A stretch of 64,000 nt of DNA from Actinomycetota bacterium (GTDB lineage Bacteria > Actinomycetota > Actinomycetes > S36-B12 > CAIYMF01): NCBI GenBank assembly GCA_020161245.1, contig JAIUOK010000013.1, positions 22,387-86,386 on the forward strand, in the 5' to 3' direction. Below are positions 27,852 through 38,695 of the stretch, piece after piece. The position numbers were made by a program, and so were the translations under genes. Below the pieces are notes generated by a model. The model searched no databases and was not told the DNA's origin. It saw nothing but the letters and a program-made list of their open reading frames with translations. Numbering within the stretch: position 1 is the stretch's first letter; each line of letters opens with the position of its first letter.

Positions 27852-28931
27852 ATGCGAGCCATGATCCTCAAGGAGTTCCGAGAGCTGCGGCGCGACCGGC
27901 GCACGGTCGGCCTGCTGGTCGGGATGCCCCTGCTGCTGCTGGTCATCTTCGGGTACGCCGCGAACTTCTACGTCTCGAGCGTCAAGGCGGCCGTGGTCGG
28001 GCCGCAGGCCGAGCAGGTCGCGTCGGCCCTGCCGTCCTTCTTCGACGTCACCGTCGTCGAGCCCGCTCAGGGGCAGGCCGACGCCGAGTCGCTGCTGCAG
28101 GCCAACACCGTCGACGTCGCGCTCGTGACCGGCCAGCAGCCGGTGCTCGCGCTCGTCGACGGCTCCAACCTGTTCGCCGCGCAGTCGACGGTGTCGGTGC
28201 TCAACAAGGCCGGCGACCAGGTGACGACGCAGATCCTCTACAACCCCGACCTGTCGACGTCGTGGGTGATGATCCCGGCGATCATCGGCCTGATCCTCAC
28301 GTTCATCGGCACGATCGTGACGAGCATCGGGCTGGTGAAGGAGCGGGAGACCGGCACCCTCGAGCAGCTGGCCGTGATGCCCATCCGGCCGAGCACCGTG
28401 ATCCTCGGCAAGATCACGCCGTACTTCCTGCTCGCCTCGCTCGACATGGTGATCATCACGGTGCTCGGCATGCTGCTGTTCGACGTGCCGTTCAACGGCA
28501 ACCCGTTCGCCTTCGCGCTCGGCGCCGCGCTGTTCCTGCTCGTGGTGCTGGGCCTGGGCGTCTTCATCTCGACGATCTCGCAGACCACCGGGCAGGCGAT
28601 CCAGACCGCGTTCTTCTTCCTGCTCCCGCAGATCCTGCTCAGCGGCATGATCTTCCCGCTGGACGCGATGGCGGCCGGGGTGCGCTGGATCGGCTACCTG
28701 CTCCCGCTCACCTACTTCACGATGATCAGCCAGGGCATCATGCTGCGCGGCGCCACGGTCGCCGAGCTGTGGCTGCCGTTCACGGTGCTGGCCGTGATGG
28801 CCGTCGTCGTCCTCACCGGGGCGACCCTGCGCTTCCGCCGCGACCTCGCCCCCGGACGTCGTCGCCGCCACGGCCACGCCCATGAGGCGTCGTCGGCGCC
28901 GGTGTCGGACGAGGCAGGTGCGTCGCGATGA
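27852..28931 (+). CDS. ABC-2 type transporter permease (YhhJ/RbbA-partner type)
   Basis: A 359-residue permease. One N-terminal helix (TVGLLVGMPLLLLVIFGYAA) is followed by an external domain of about 130 residues and then five helices, including the ABC-2 signature region GLVKERETGTLEQLAVMPIRP. The external domain and topology match the YhhJ/YbhS class of efflux permeases. It ends in a His/Arg-rich tail. Its stop overlaps the first ATPase gene by four bases. Substrate unknown. Confidence 0.87.
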   Translation: MRAMILKEFRELRRDRRTVGLLVGMPLLLLVIFGYAANFYVSSVKAAVVGPQAEQVASALPSFFDVTVVEPAQGQADAESLLQANTVDVALVTGQQPVLALVDGSNLFAAQSTVSVLNKAGDQVTTQILYNPDLSTSWVMIPAIIGLILTFIGTIVTSIGLVKERETGTLEQLAVMPIRPSTVILGKITPYFLLASLDMVIITVLGMLLFDVPFNGNPFAFALGAALFLLVVLGLGVFISTISQTTGQAIQTAFFFLLPQILLSGMIFPLDAMAAGVRWIGYLLPLTYFTMISQGIMLRGATVAELWLPFTVLAVMAVVVLTGATLRFRRDLAPGRRRRHGHAHEASSAPVSDEAGASR

Positions 28932-29749
28932 CCTTCGGCCTCGCGTCGGCGTCGGTCGAGCTCGGCGGGCGCACCGTGCTCGACGACGTGACGCTGCGGA
29001 TCGCGCCGGGCTCGGTGGTCGCCGTCGTGGGCGGCGACGGCGCCGGCAAGTCGACGCTGCTGCGCGCGCTGGTGGGCGAGGTCGCGCTGTCGCGCGGCTC
29101 GGTCGATGCCCCGCCGCCGGACCGCATCGGGTACCTCCCGGCGTCGGCCGGCAGCTGGGCGGCGCTCACGGTGCAGCAGAACGTCGACTTCGTGGCCGGC
29201 GTGTACGGCGTGCCGCCGGGCGAGCTCGGCGCCCGCAGGGGAGCGCTGCTCGAGCGGGCCGCGCTGACGTCGGCGTCCGACCGCCCCGCCTCGCAGGTCT
29301 CCGGCGGGATGCGCCGCAAGCTCGGCTTCAGCATGGCCGCCGTGCACGCGCCGCAGCTGCTGGTGCTCGACGAGCCCAGCACCGGCGTCGACCCCGTGAG
29401 CCGCATCGACCTCTGGCGCCTGGTCACCCAGGCCGCCGCTGCCGGCGCCGCCGTCGTGCTGTCCACCACGTACCTCGACGAGGCGGAGCGGGCGGCATCG
29501 CTCGTCGTGCTGGACCGGGGGCGGGTGCTGGCCCAGGGACCGGTCGACGATGTGCTCGACGCCTTCGACGGCGTCGTGGTGCGGACCCCGGTAGCTCAGC
29601 GGCCGGAGTGGTCGTGGCGGCGAGGCCGCGACCTGCACGAGCTCCTCCCGCCGGGCGCGGCCGCGGACCGCGCCGATGCTGTGGTGCCCGACCTCGAGGA
29701 CGTCGTCGTGGCACTGTCGCTGCGCTCGCGGGCGGAGGTGCCGGCATGA
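28928..29749 (+). CDS. ABC transporter ATPase, first of a pair
   Basis: A 273-residue ATPase. Walker A is GGDGAGKST (atypical second Gly-Asp), the signature is VSGGMRRKLGFSMA and Walker B is LLVLDEPSTGVD, so it looks active. A roughly 65-residue C-terminal extension follows. It lies between the permease and the second ATPase with ATGA overlaps on both sides, so all three are translated together. The arrangement resembles the two ABC halves of RbbA/YhiH split into separate genes. Confidence 0.88.
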   Translation: MTFGLASASVELGGRTVLDDVTLRIAPGSVVAVVGGDGAGKSTLLRALVGEVALSRGSVDAPPPDRIGYLPASAGSWAALTVQQNVDFVAGVYGVPPGELGARRGALLERAALTSASDRPASQVSGGMRRKLGFSMAAVHAPQLLVLDEPSTGVDPVSRIDLWRLVTQAAAAGAAVVLSTTYLDEAERAASLVVLDRGRVLAQGPVDDVLDAFDGVVVRTPVAQRPEWSWRRGRDLHELLPPGAAADRADAVVPDLEDVVVALSLRSRAEVPA

Positions 29750-30621
29750 CCGCCCCGCCGGCGCTGCTGCGCGCTGCCTCCGTCTCGCGGGCCTTCGGGG
29801 GCTTCACCGCCGTCGACTCCGTCTCGATGGACCTGCGCCCGGGCGAGGTGGTCGGCCTGCTGGGCGCCAACGGAGCCGGCAAGACCACGCTGCTGCGCCT
29901 GCTGCTGGGGCTGCTCGCCCCGACGTCCGGCGCGGTCGAGCTGCTCGGCGGTGCTCCTGACCGCGAACGCCGGCGCCGCCTCGGCTATGTGCCGCAGGGC
30001 CTCGGCCTCTACCGCGACCTCACGGTCCGGGAGAACCTGGCGTTCGCCGCGAGCAGCTACGGCGCTGCCCCCGCACCGCTCGAGGGCGAGCTGGCGGAGT
30101 CCGCCGACGCGCTGGTGCGCGACATCCCGCTCGGCCTGCAGCGCCGTCTGGCGTTCGTGTCGGCACTCGCGCACGGGCCGTCGGTGGTGGTCCTCGACGA
30201 GCCGACGTCGGGCGTCGACGCGGTGGCACGCGCCGAGCTGTGGGACACGATCCGGGCGCAGGCGGCGTCGGGCGTCGGCGTCCTCGTGACCACGCACTAC
30301 ATGCAGGAGGCCGAGCAGTGCGACCGGCTGCTGCTCATGTCCGAGGGCAGGCTGGTGGGTGAGGGCGACGAGCAGGCGATCGTCGCCGGCACCACCGCCG
30401 TGGCCGTCCGTACCGACGACTGGGCCCGCGCCTTCGACGTCCTCGACTCTGCGGGCGAGCTCGTGATGCTCTCCGGCCGTGCCATCCGGGTGGCCGACGG
30501 CGACCCCGACGGGCTCAGGACCATCCTGTCGGCCGCCGGGCTGGACGCGACGGTGGAGCGGGTGCCGGCCACGATCGAGGAGCGGATGGCCGTGCTGGCC
30601 CGCGGCGGGGGAGCGGCCTGA
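29746..30621 (+). CDS. ABC transporter ATPase, second of a pair, variant signature
   Basis: A 291-residue ATPase. Walker A GANGAGKTT and Walker B VVVLDEPTSGVD are intact, but the ABC signature is IPLGLQRRLAF instead of LSGGQ. This variant (LPLGxRQRL) is known from the second ABC half of E. coli RbbA/YhiH, which supports the split-RbbA reading. A C-terminal domain (about 80 residues) follows. The stop codon shares a base with the TetR start. Confidence 0.88.
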   Translation: MTAPPALLRAASVSRAFGGFTAVDSVSMDLRPGEVVGLLGANGAGKTTLLRLLLGLLAPTSGAVELLGGAPDRERRRRLGYVPQGLGLYRDLTVRENLAFAASSYGAAPAPLEGELAESADALVRDIPLGLQRRLAFVSALAHGPSVVVLDEPTSGVDAVARAELWDTIRAQAASGVGVLVTTHYMQEAEQCDRLLLMSEGRLVGEGDEQAIVAGTTAVAVRTDDWARAFDVLDSAGELVMLSGRAIRVADGDPDGLRTILSAAGLDATVERVPATIEERMAVLARGGGAA

Positions 30622-31238
30622 TGCCGCCACGGGGCCGGAGGCCGTCGGGGGGCCCGGACACCCGTGAGCAGATCCTCGAGGCCGCCCGTGAGCTCTTCGC
30701 CGAGAAGGGGTTCGAGCGCACGACGATGCGAGCGGTGGCCGAGCGGGCCGGGGTGGACCCCGCACTGATCGCGCACTACTTCGGCAACAAGGACGGGCTG
30801 CTCAACGAGGCGCTCGCGATGCCCGTGGACGTGCCCCTGCTGCTCTCTGACCTCGACCACGCGCGCCCGGGCGTCGACATCGTGCGCCGGGTGCTGCACT
30901 TCTGGGACACCTCGCCGCAGCTGCGCAAGCGCATGACGGGGCTGCTGCGCACCGGGCTGTCCAACGAGCATGCCGCCGCGATCCTGCGCGGAGTACTGAG
31001 CAGGAACGTGTTCGCGACGCTGTCGCAGCACGTCGCCGAGGACCAGCGGGAGCTGCGGACGACGCTCGTGGGGTCGCACATCGCCGGCCTGCTCATGGCC
31101 CGCTACATCCTCAAGGTGCCTGGCCTCGCCGACGCCGACCCGGAGCAGATCGCCGTCGCGGTGGGCCCGGTCGTCCAGCACTACCTGGACGGCCCGATCG
31201 CCCAGGTGCCGAGGCACCCGGCCCGACGCTCAGGCTGA
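30621..31238 (+). CDS. TetR-family transcriptional regulator
   Basis: A 205-residue repressor-type protein. The helix-turn-helix is ILEAARELFAEKGFERTTMRAVAERAGVDPALIAHYFGNKDGLL. The ligand-binding domain contains a conserved PVVQHYLDG near the end. It is the last gene of the exporter operon and probably represses it in response to a substrate, as is common for TetR beside efflux pumps. Its 3' end overlaps the convergent DUF2277 gene by nine bases. Confidence 0.9.
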   Translation: MPPRGRRPSGGPDTREQILEAARELFAEKGFERTTMRAVAERAGVDPALIAHYFGNKDGLLNEALAMPVDVPLLLSDLDHARPGVDIVRRVLHFWDTSPQLRKRMTGLLRTGLSNEHAAAILRGVLSRNVFATLSQHVAEDQRELRTTLVGSHIAGLLMARYILKVPGLADADPEQIAVAVGPVVQHYLDGPIAQVPRHPARRSG

Positions 31239-31454
31239 CGGGCGCGCCGCCCCGCGCACGACCACCTGGTCGAGCAGCTGCTGGGTGGCCCGGGCGACGT
31301 CGTCGACGGCGCGGTCGAACGCCTCACGGTTGGCCGCCGAGGGCGCCCGCATCCCGGCGATCTTGCGGACGTACTGCAGCGCCGCGGCGTGGACGTCGTC
31401 GTCGGTGACCTCGTCCTGGTAGGGCGGGCGCAGGGTCTTGATGCTGCGGCACAT
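31230..31454 (-). CDS. DUF2277 family protein
   Basis: A 74-residue protein opening with the family signature MCRSIKTLRPP, then DVHAAALQYVRKIAGMRAPS. Function unknown; its small size and conservation suggest a nucleic-acid or regulatory role, unproven. ATG at 31454 has GAGGAGGA upstream. Confidence 0.87.
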   Translation of the reverse strand: MCRSIKTLRPPYQDEVTDDDVHAAALQYVRKIAGMRAPSAANREAFDRAVDDVARATQQLLDQVVVRGAARPSA

Positions 31455-31520
31455 GTCGTCGTCCTCCTCGTCGGGCGACCAGCCTGGCACGGCCGGGCGC
31501 TGATCGGTGGCGGCGTGCGG

Positions 31521-32147
31521 TCAGGCCGCGGCGGCGTGCTTGTCGACGAGCCCCACATCGGCCAGGGCCGCGGCCACCAGTGCGTCGTAGCGCTCCGCAG
31601 CCAGGTCGCCGAGCGGGTCGGGGGTGTGCTCGAGCAGCTCGTCGTAGGGCAGTCCGAAGGCGGCGCGCATGGCCAGCAGCCGACGGCGCTCCGGGTCGTG
31701 GAGGTCGGTGAGGACCCGCGAGGCCACCGACATGTGGCGCACGCGCCGCACGCGCCGGGGGACGACCACCGCGATGAGGACGAGGATCGGCAGCGCTGCC
31801 GTGACGATGCCGACGATCCGCGCCACCGTGTAGACGGCGTCCTCGCCGGACTGCCCGAGCTCGGCGAGGTTGCCGCCCGTGCCGTCGCCCGCCCCGGCGA
31901 TCGCGTTGCCGATCGATTCGCCGACCACCGGCACCCCCGACACGGCGTCGGCGACCGACTGGAACCCGCCCTCGACTGTGAGGCCCGCCTCCTTGACGCC
32001 GGTCGCCAGCACGGCGAGCGACCCCACGGCGTCGTGGACGAACTTCCCGACCCAGATGAAGAACACGATCAGCAGCACGACCACGACGTCGGACGCGATC
32101 TGCCTGGTCCGCTGCTCCGGGACCTCGCTGTACAGGCGGATGCTCAT
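31521..32147 (-). CDS. Membrane protein, unknown function
   Basis: A 208-residue protein with two hydrophobic helices, VVVVLLIVFFIWVGKFV (about residues 21-37) and ARIVGIVTAALPILVLIAVVV (about 108-128). A Gly/Asp-rich external loop of about 70 residues connects them, and the cytoplasmic C-terminus is charged. The pattern recalls transmembrane proteins of actinobacteria with no assigned role. It is 66 bases from the DUF2277 gene. Confidence 0.72.
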   Translation of the reverse strand: MSIRLYSEVPEQRTRQIASDVVVVLLIVFFIWVGKFVHDAVGSLAVLATGVKEAGLTVEGGFQSVADAVSGVPVVGESIGNAIAGAGDGTGGNLAELGQSGEDAVYTVARIVGIVTAALPILVLIAVVVPRRVRRVRHMSVASRVLTDLHDPERRRLLAMRAAFGLPYDELLEHTPDPLGDLAAERYDALVAAALADVGLVDKHAAAA

Positions 32148-32167
32148 GCCCGGAGGCTAGGGGAGCG

Positions 32168-32545
32168 TCACCAGATCCAGGCGACGATCAGCGCGATGAG
32201 GGGGAGCAGGCCCTGGACGAGGGCCGCCCGCAGCATCGACGGCTGCTTGACCAGCAGCACGAGCGCCGCGCCGATCATGAACAGCAGGCCGTAGACGACG
32301 AGGGTGGGCCCCTGCGGCTCCCAGCCGGCGAAGGTCCCGACGACGCCGACGAGCGTGCCCAGGGCGAGGAAGAGGTTGTAGAAGCCCTGGTTCCACATCG
32401 AGAAGACCAGGCCCTCGACATCCTCCTGGCGCACGCCGAAGACGCGGTAGGCGCGGGGCGAGCGGAAGACCAGGCTCTCGAGCACCCAGAAGTAGACGTG
32501 CAGCAGAGCCGCGATCGCGGCCAGGACGAGCGACACCGTGGGCAT
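32168..32545 (-). CDS. DUF1304 membrane protein
   Basis: A 125-residue protein with four helices matching DUF1304: an N-terminal helix with HVYFWVLES, the polar loop RAYRVFGVRQEDVEGL, then NQGFYNLFLALGTL. Function unknown. Confidence 0.87.
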   Translation of the reverse strand: MPTVSLVLAAIAALLHVYFWVLESLVFRSPRAYRVFGVRQEDVEGLVFSMWNQGFYNLFLALGTLVGVVGTFAGWEPQGPTLVVYGLLFMIGAALVLLVKQPSMLRAALVQGLLPLIALIVAWIW

Positions 32546-32569
32546 GGCGCGACCCTAGAGCAGCGCCGC

Positions 32570-34216
<1,647 letters not shown>

Positions 34217-34355
34217 GCCCGCATCCTCGCCTGCCGCCGCCCCGCCCGACGAACGGGTTCCCTCGGGGCCTCCCGGTCCGCGTGCTACAGCCCGAACTGG
34301 GGCAGACTGCCGCCGGTTTGGCCCACTCCCGGCTGTTACGCGCGTCGGGGAGGCG

Positions 34356-35291
34356 TCAGGCGTGGGCGGTCTCGGCGGCCGACTCCTCGGCCTCGCGCGA
34401 GGTGGTGGGGCGGGTCGACAGGTACGACCCCAGCAGCACCAGCGGGAAGCCGACGGCCACGCCCCACGTGAGCGGCTCGGACAGGATCACGATGCCCAGC
34501 AGCACCGCGACGGCCGGGTTGACGAAGGTGATGATCGTGGCGCGCACCGGGCCGGCGGCAGCGATGAGCTCGAAGAACAGCACGAACGCGAGCGCGGTGC
34601 AGACCAGCGCCAGCACGAGCACGGCGGCGATGACCGGCCCGGAGGGCAGGCCGCCCGCGAGCTCGACGACGGTGAACGGCGAGTACAGCACCGCCACCAG
34701 CGACAGCGAGAGGGCGATGATGCCCATCGTGGGCACCCCGCGGAGCTTGCGGTCGGCGACGGCCGGCGCGACGGCGTAGAGCACCGCGACGGTCAGCAGC
34801 TCGACGACGCTGAGCGGATCCGCCGTGCCCTGGAACGACTCGATCCCCACCAGGGCGGCGACGCCGAGGATGCCGGTGAACAGGCCCAGCAGCCGGACCG
34901 GCGCGAAGGCGTGCCGGTCGCCCAGGATGCGCGCCAGCACGGTTCCGACCAGGGGCACCGCGGCGATGACGAGGCCGGCGAACCCGCTGGCGACCCGCAG
35001 CTCGGCGTGGCCGAGCAGCACCCAGGGGATGGCCATCTCCATGACGCCGAAGGCCACGACGTAGGGCCACTTCGCCAGCGCCGGGCGCACCGCCCCCTGC
35101 CGCCAGGCGAGCGGCAGCAGGATCAGCGCGGCGAGCAGGGTGCGCATGCCGGCGAGCGCGGGCGGCGAGATCTCGACCACGGCGATCTTGATGAACAGGT
35201 ACGGGATGCCCCAGATGACCGCCATGGCCGCGAACAGGCCCCAGGCCCGGCTGCTCATGCGGGCCGGGGCGGAGGCGGCGGTGCTGGTCAC
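34356..35291 (-). CDS. EamA/DMT-superfamily transporter
   Basis: A 311-residue transporter with about ten hydrophobic helices in two EamA repeats. Repeat one contains PYLFIKIAVVEISPPALAGM and repeat two contains PFTVVELAGGLPSGPVI and the terminal GVAVGFPLVLLGSYLSTRPT. Probably exports amino acids or drugs. A 140-base region separates it from the ABC-F gene upstream of it on the chromosome. Confidence 0.88.
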   Translation of the reverse strand: MTSTAASAPARMSSRAWGLFAAMAVIWGIPYLFIKIAVVEISPPALAGMRTLLAALILLPLAWRQGAVRPALAKWPYVVAFGVMEMAIPWVLLGHAELRVASGFAGLVIAAVPLVGTVLARILGDRHAFAPVRLLGLFTGILGVAALVGIESFQGTADPLSVVELLTVAVLYAVAPAVADRKLRGVPTMGIIALSLSLVAVLYSPFTVVELAGGLPSGPVIAAVLVLALVCTALAFVLFFELIAAAGPVRATIITFVNPAVAVLLGIVILSEPLTWGVAVGFPLVLLGSYLSTRPTTSREAEESAAETAHA

Positions 35292-35412
35292 CGGGGGAGA
35301 CTACGGCCTGCGTCCGACGCCGGGACTGCGGGAATCGGCCGTCGCGCCGGACCTGGCGGGACCCCTGCGCAGGTCGTCCGGATCGCTGCGGCGCGGCAGC
35401 CGCCAGCAACGC

Positions 35413-35447
35413 CGCGAGCCGCCGTCCCGAGGGGACGACGGCTCGCG
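35413..35447. terminator. Terminator hairpin after the protease gene
   Basis: A 16-bp stem with one mismatch (cgcgagccgccgtccc / gggacgacggctcgcg), lying 17 bases beyond the end of the leftward protease gene. Confidence 0.75.
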
Positions 35448-35463
35448 GGACGTGCCGGGACGG

Positions 35464-36324
35464 TCAGGGACGGACCTGCAGCTCCTGCTGCAGCCACGAG
35501 TAGACGCCCGGGATGTCGACGCGCTGGTAGCCGCCGAGGTAGCGGCAGTTGTCGGTGTAGCCGTAGCTGGTCACCGTCACCAGGTAGCCGCCGAGGAACG
35601 ACGGGCCGCCGGAGTCGCCGAAGCAGGTGCCGCCGGTGCCGCGGGTGTCGTTGATGTTGCCGTTCATCTGGACGATCTGGTCGGTCATCTTCTGGCCGGG
35701 CGAGTAGGCGACGCGGCGGATGAGCGGGTAGCTCTGCGGCGTCGGCTTCTGCGGGCCGGAGTCGGGCTTGCGCACCTCGGTGCCGTAGCCGACGAGCTCG
35801 AAGAGCGTCTTGTTGAGGACGCTGGCCGGACGGTACTTCTCGAGGAAGTTCTGCGGCGCGAGGGCTGCAGGCGTGATGCCGGTGACCGGGGTCGCCAGGT
35901 GCACCACGGCGACGTCGTTCCAGTTCTTCAGGTCGGTGAAGTCCGAGTAGTCCGGGTGGGCCTCGGCGATGCCGGCGACGTAGCCGGCGGCCTCGATCTC
36001 GGCCTGGGTGAAGCCGGCCTCGGGGTCGGCCGCGGCGGGCAGGCCCGACGGCGGCTGCTCGGCGACGACGCTCTTGAACGTCACGAGCGTGTAGCCGTCG
36101 GTCGCCACGCAGTGCGCCGCGGTGACCAGGGTGTACTCGTTCACGAGGGTGGCCGAGCAGCGGTAGCGGCCGCCGTCCTCGTAGAACAGGATCATGCCGA
36201 CGTTGGGGTGGCCGTCGCCGTCGGGCTCGCCGCCGGTGATGGCCGACGCCGGGACTGCCGTCATCGCGAGCGCCGCGGCCGAGGCGGCGAGCACGGCGAC
36301 GGCGCCGCGCAGGGTGGTGCGCAT
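35464..36324 (-). CDS. Secreted trypsin-like serine protease (S1)
   Basis: A 286-residue exported protease. The signal peptide (MRTTLRGAVAVLAASAAALA... PASA) would be cleaved before ITGG, the classical mature N-terminus. The catalytic triad is readable: His71 in VTAAHC, Asp136 in NWNDVAVVHL and Ser237 in CFGDSGGP. Six Cys residues occur (CSAT, AHC, TCF and near the C-terminus DNCRY), which would form disulfides. The S1 pocket residue cannot be assigned confidently. ATG at 36324 is close to GAGGAAC. Divergent from the flavodoxin gene. Confidence 0.9.
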   Translation of the reverse strand: MRTTLRGAVAVLAASAAALAMTAVPASAITGGEPDGDGHPNVGMILFYEDGGRYRCSATLVNEYTLVTAAHCVATDGYTLVTFKSVVAEQPPSGLPAAADPEAGFTQAEIEAAGYVAGIAEAHPDYSDFTDLKNWNDVAVVHLATPVTGITPAALAPQNFLEKYRPASVLNKTLFELVGYGTEVRKPDSGPQKPTPQSYPLIRRVAYSPGQKMTDQIVQMNGNINDTRGTGGTCFGDSGGPSFLGGYLVTVTSYGYTDNCRYLGGYQRVDIPGVYSWLQQELQVRP

Positions 36325-36586
36325 GGGTTCCTCCGCTTCCTGCTGATGGCGCAGAGCGGATCCCCTCCGGCCCGCCCTGCCAGGTGCGGCGACGCTAGTG
36401 GCCGCAGCTTCCACGGTGAGGTGACGCCGAGCGTGCGGATTCTCACCGCCAGGAGGTGTAACGCAGGAGGAACTGCGCCGGTGGGGATGGAAGGCGGGGC
36501 TGCGTGATGGAGCAGACAAGCCGTCTCCGCCCGCTCTCATCGCTGCCGGAGGACCCTGGTGACGAACCGGGAGAAGGGGCAGCACC

Positions 36587-37090
36587 ATGAGCGCCGTCGT
36601 CGTCTACGAGTCCATGTTCGGCAGCACCCAGGCGGTCGCGGAGGCCGTCGGGCGGGGGCTCGCGAAGCACCTGAGCACCGAGGTCCTCGAGGTGGGGCAC
36701 GCCCCGCTGCCGGGGCCGGGCGTCGACCTGCTCGTCGTCGGGGGGCCGACCCACGCGTTCAGCATGAGCCGCCCGCAGACCCGCACCGACGCGCACAAGG
36801 ACTCTCCCGACGGCCGCGTCATCAGCAACGGCCCGGGCGTGCGGGAGTGGATCGACTCGCTGCCCAAGCAGCGCGGCGCACGCGCCGCGGTCTTCGACAC
36901 CAAGGTGCTCAAGCCCCTCACGGGGTCCGCGGCCAAGGCCGAGGGCAAGGCGCTGACGGCGCACGGCTACGACGTACTGGCGCACAAGAGCTTCGGCGTC
37001 TCCGGCAAGACCGGTCCGCTGTCCGATGGCGAGCTCGCACGGGCCGAAGCCTGGGGCGAGCAGCTGGCAGCCCAGATCGTCCGGCACTGA
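36587..37090 (+). CDS. Flavodoxin-like protein
   Basis: A 167-residue FMN-binding domain. The phosphate-binding loop is YESMFGSTQAVA, followed by LLVVGGPTHAFSMSR as the second flavin-binding loop. No partner reductase is adjacent. It may be an electron carrier or a quinone-reductase-like stress protein. ATG at 36587 follows GGAGAAGGGG. Confidence 0.87.
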   Translation: MSAVVVYESMFGSTQAVAEAVGRGLAKHLSTEVLEVGHAPLPGPGVDLLVVGGPTHAFSMSRPQTRTDAHKDSPDGRVISNGPGVREWIDSLPKQRGARAAVFDTKVLKPLTGSAAKAEGKALTAHGYDVLAHKSFGVSGKTGPLSDGELARAEAWGEQLAAQIVRH

Positions 37091-37163
37091 CACAGCAGCG
37101 GCCGCGCCTGCCGCCCCCGAACACGGGCGCGCGGGCAGTTGCGTGCGTGCTTGGCTGTCGCAC

Positions 37164-37910
37164 GTGGAGATGACGTCGGAGCTGCTGCGCGCCGCGCACG
37201 GCGACGCCTGGCAGGTGGCCGGGCGGATCCGGTCCCATGACGGGGGCGGGACGGCCGAGCTGCCCGGCGTCCGGCTCATGGCCAGCGGGCTGCCGCACGC
37301 GCAATGGAACAACGGCGAGGTGCACGACGTCGGCGCGCTCGACGTCGAGGCGGTGCGCGCCTGGTACGCGGCGCGCGCCCTGCCCTGGGGCCTGCGGGTG
37401 CCGGCGGGCGAGCCGTTCCCGCACGGGCGCCGCCTGTTCGGCAAGCGGCTCATGGGCGTAGCCGCCGAGCGCCTGGTCGGGCCCGCGCCCGTCGACGGCC
37501 TCGAGCTGCATCCCGCCGGGCCGGCCGACCTCGACGCGGTGGTCGCCGTCGACGTCGTGGCCTTCGAGTCCGATGCCACGACAGAGCGGCCGTGGCACGT
37601 CGCCCACCTCGCCGCCGACGAGGTCGACGTCGTCCTCGCGCTGCTCGACGGCCGTCCGGTCGGGACGGCGTACTGCCTGCGCAGCGACCTGTGGGCGGGG
37701 CCCGCCGCGTACGTCGCCGGGGTCGGAGTCCTGCCCGAGGCCCGGGGCCGGGGCGTCGCCGGCGCGATGTCCGCGTGGTTGTGCGGCCGGGCCTTCGCGG
37801 CCGGTTCGGCCTTCGCCCACCTGCACCCCGACGACGAGCGTGCAGCCCGCGTCTACGCCCGGCTGGGCTTCGCCGAGGTGCCGGGGTTCGACGTCTACAT
37901 CGACCTCTGA
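37164..37910 (+). CDS. GNAT-family N-acetyltransferase
   Basis: A 248-residue protein with a degenerate N-terminal half and a C-terminal GNAT domain: VAGVGVLPEARGRGVAGAMSAW is the acetyl-CoA pyrophosphate loop, and DDERAARVYARLGF is the closing motif. Start uncertain: GTG at 37164 or ATG at 37170. Acceptor unknown. Confidence 0.82.
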   Translation: MEMTSELLRAAHGDAWQVAGRIRSHDGGGTAELPGVRLMASGLPHAQWNNGEVHDVGALDVEAVRAWYAARALPWGLRVPAGEPFPHGRRLFGKRLMGVAAERLVGPAPVDGLELHPAGPADLDAVVAVDVVAFESDATTERPWHVAHLAADEVDVVLALLDGRPVGTAYCLRSDLWAGPAAYVAGVGVLPEARGRGVAGAMSAWLCGRAFAAGSAFAHLHPDDERAARVYARLGFAEVPGFDVYIDL

Positions 37911-37968
37911 CCGACGACCTCGTCCGCATCCCGGGCGACAGCCACCGCTGCGGTGGCACGCTGGGGCC

Positions 37969-38574
37969 GTGCGCAGCGCGTGGATCGCCGCGGCCGGGCT
38001 GACCGTCCTGCTGGCCGCGCTGCCGACGACCCCGTCGCAGGCGATCAGCGCCCCCGAGCCTCCGAGCGGCACAGGCGCCCTCGGAGTCCCGGGGCCCCCT
38101 CCCTTCCGCGGGCAGGGCTTCGCCATCGGCGACTCGGTCATGATGGGTGCGCGCCGCTGCCTGGAGCCGAAGGCCTGGACCGTCGACGCCGTCGGCAGCC
38201 GTCAGGCCGACGCCGTCGCAGACAACCTCTGGGCGCGGCGCGGCCACCTGCCGCGGGTCATCGTCGTCCACACCGGCACCAACGCCGGGGTCGACCAGCG
38301 GCAGTTCGACCGCATCATGCGCGTCGTCGGCAACCGCATCACGGTGGTGTGGGTGACGGTGCAGCTGCCGGAGACCCCCCGCTACACCCGCGAGGACTCG
38401 ACCAACCGCGTCATCCGCAGCAGCGTCCCGCGCCACCTCAACGCCCGGCTGGCCGACTGGAACGCGGTGTCGTTCCCGCACCGCCACCAGTGGATGTGGG
38501 GCGACGGCATCCACCTGACGCCGGCAGGCTGCACGGCGTACGCGCGCCTGGTCGACCGGGTGGCCCGCGCGTAG
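37969..38574 (+). CDS. Secreted SGNH hydrolase/acetyltransferase-like protein
   Basis: A 201-residue exported SGNH protein. A signal peptide (AAGLTVLLAALPTTPSQA) is followed by FAIGDSVMMG (catalytic Ser), then VHTGTN (Asn) and GDGIHLTPAG (Asp-His). It resembles the C-terminal SGNH domains attached to acyltransferase-3 proteins that O-acetylate cell wall polymers. Here it is free-standing. Start GTG at 37969. Confidence 0.82.
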   Translation: MRSAWIAAAGLTVLLAALPTTPSQAISAPEPPSGTGALGVPGPPPFRGQGFAIGDSVMMGARRCLEPKAWTVDAVGSRQADAVADNLWARRGHLPRVIVVHTGTNAGVDQRQFDRIMRVVGNRITVVWVTVQLPETPRYTREDSTNRVIRSSVPRHLNARLADWNAVSFPHRHQWMWGDGIHLTPAGCTAYARLVDRVARA

Positions 38575-38695
38575 CGACGGGTCACGCGCCGGCGGCAAGT
38601 TCGCCCGATCGGCGTACGGAGGCGCGACGCTGTCCCTACCCTGCGTTGCTAACGGGCCCTCGGGGGCGGGGGCCCGATGTCTCGAGGGGGCCGCC

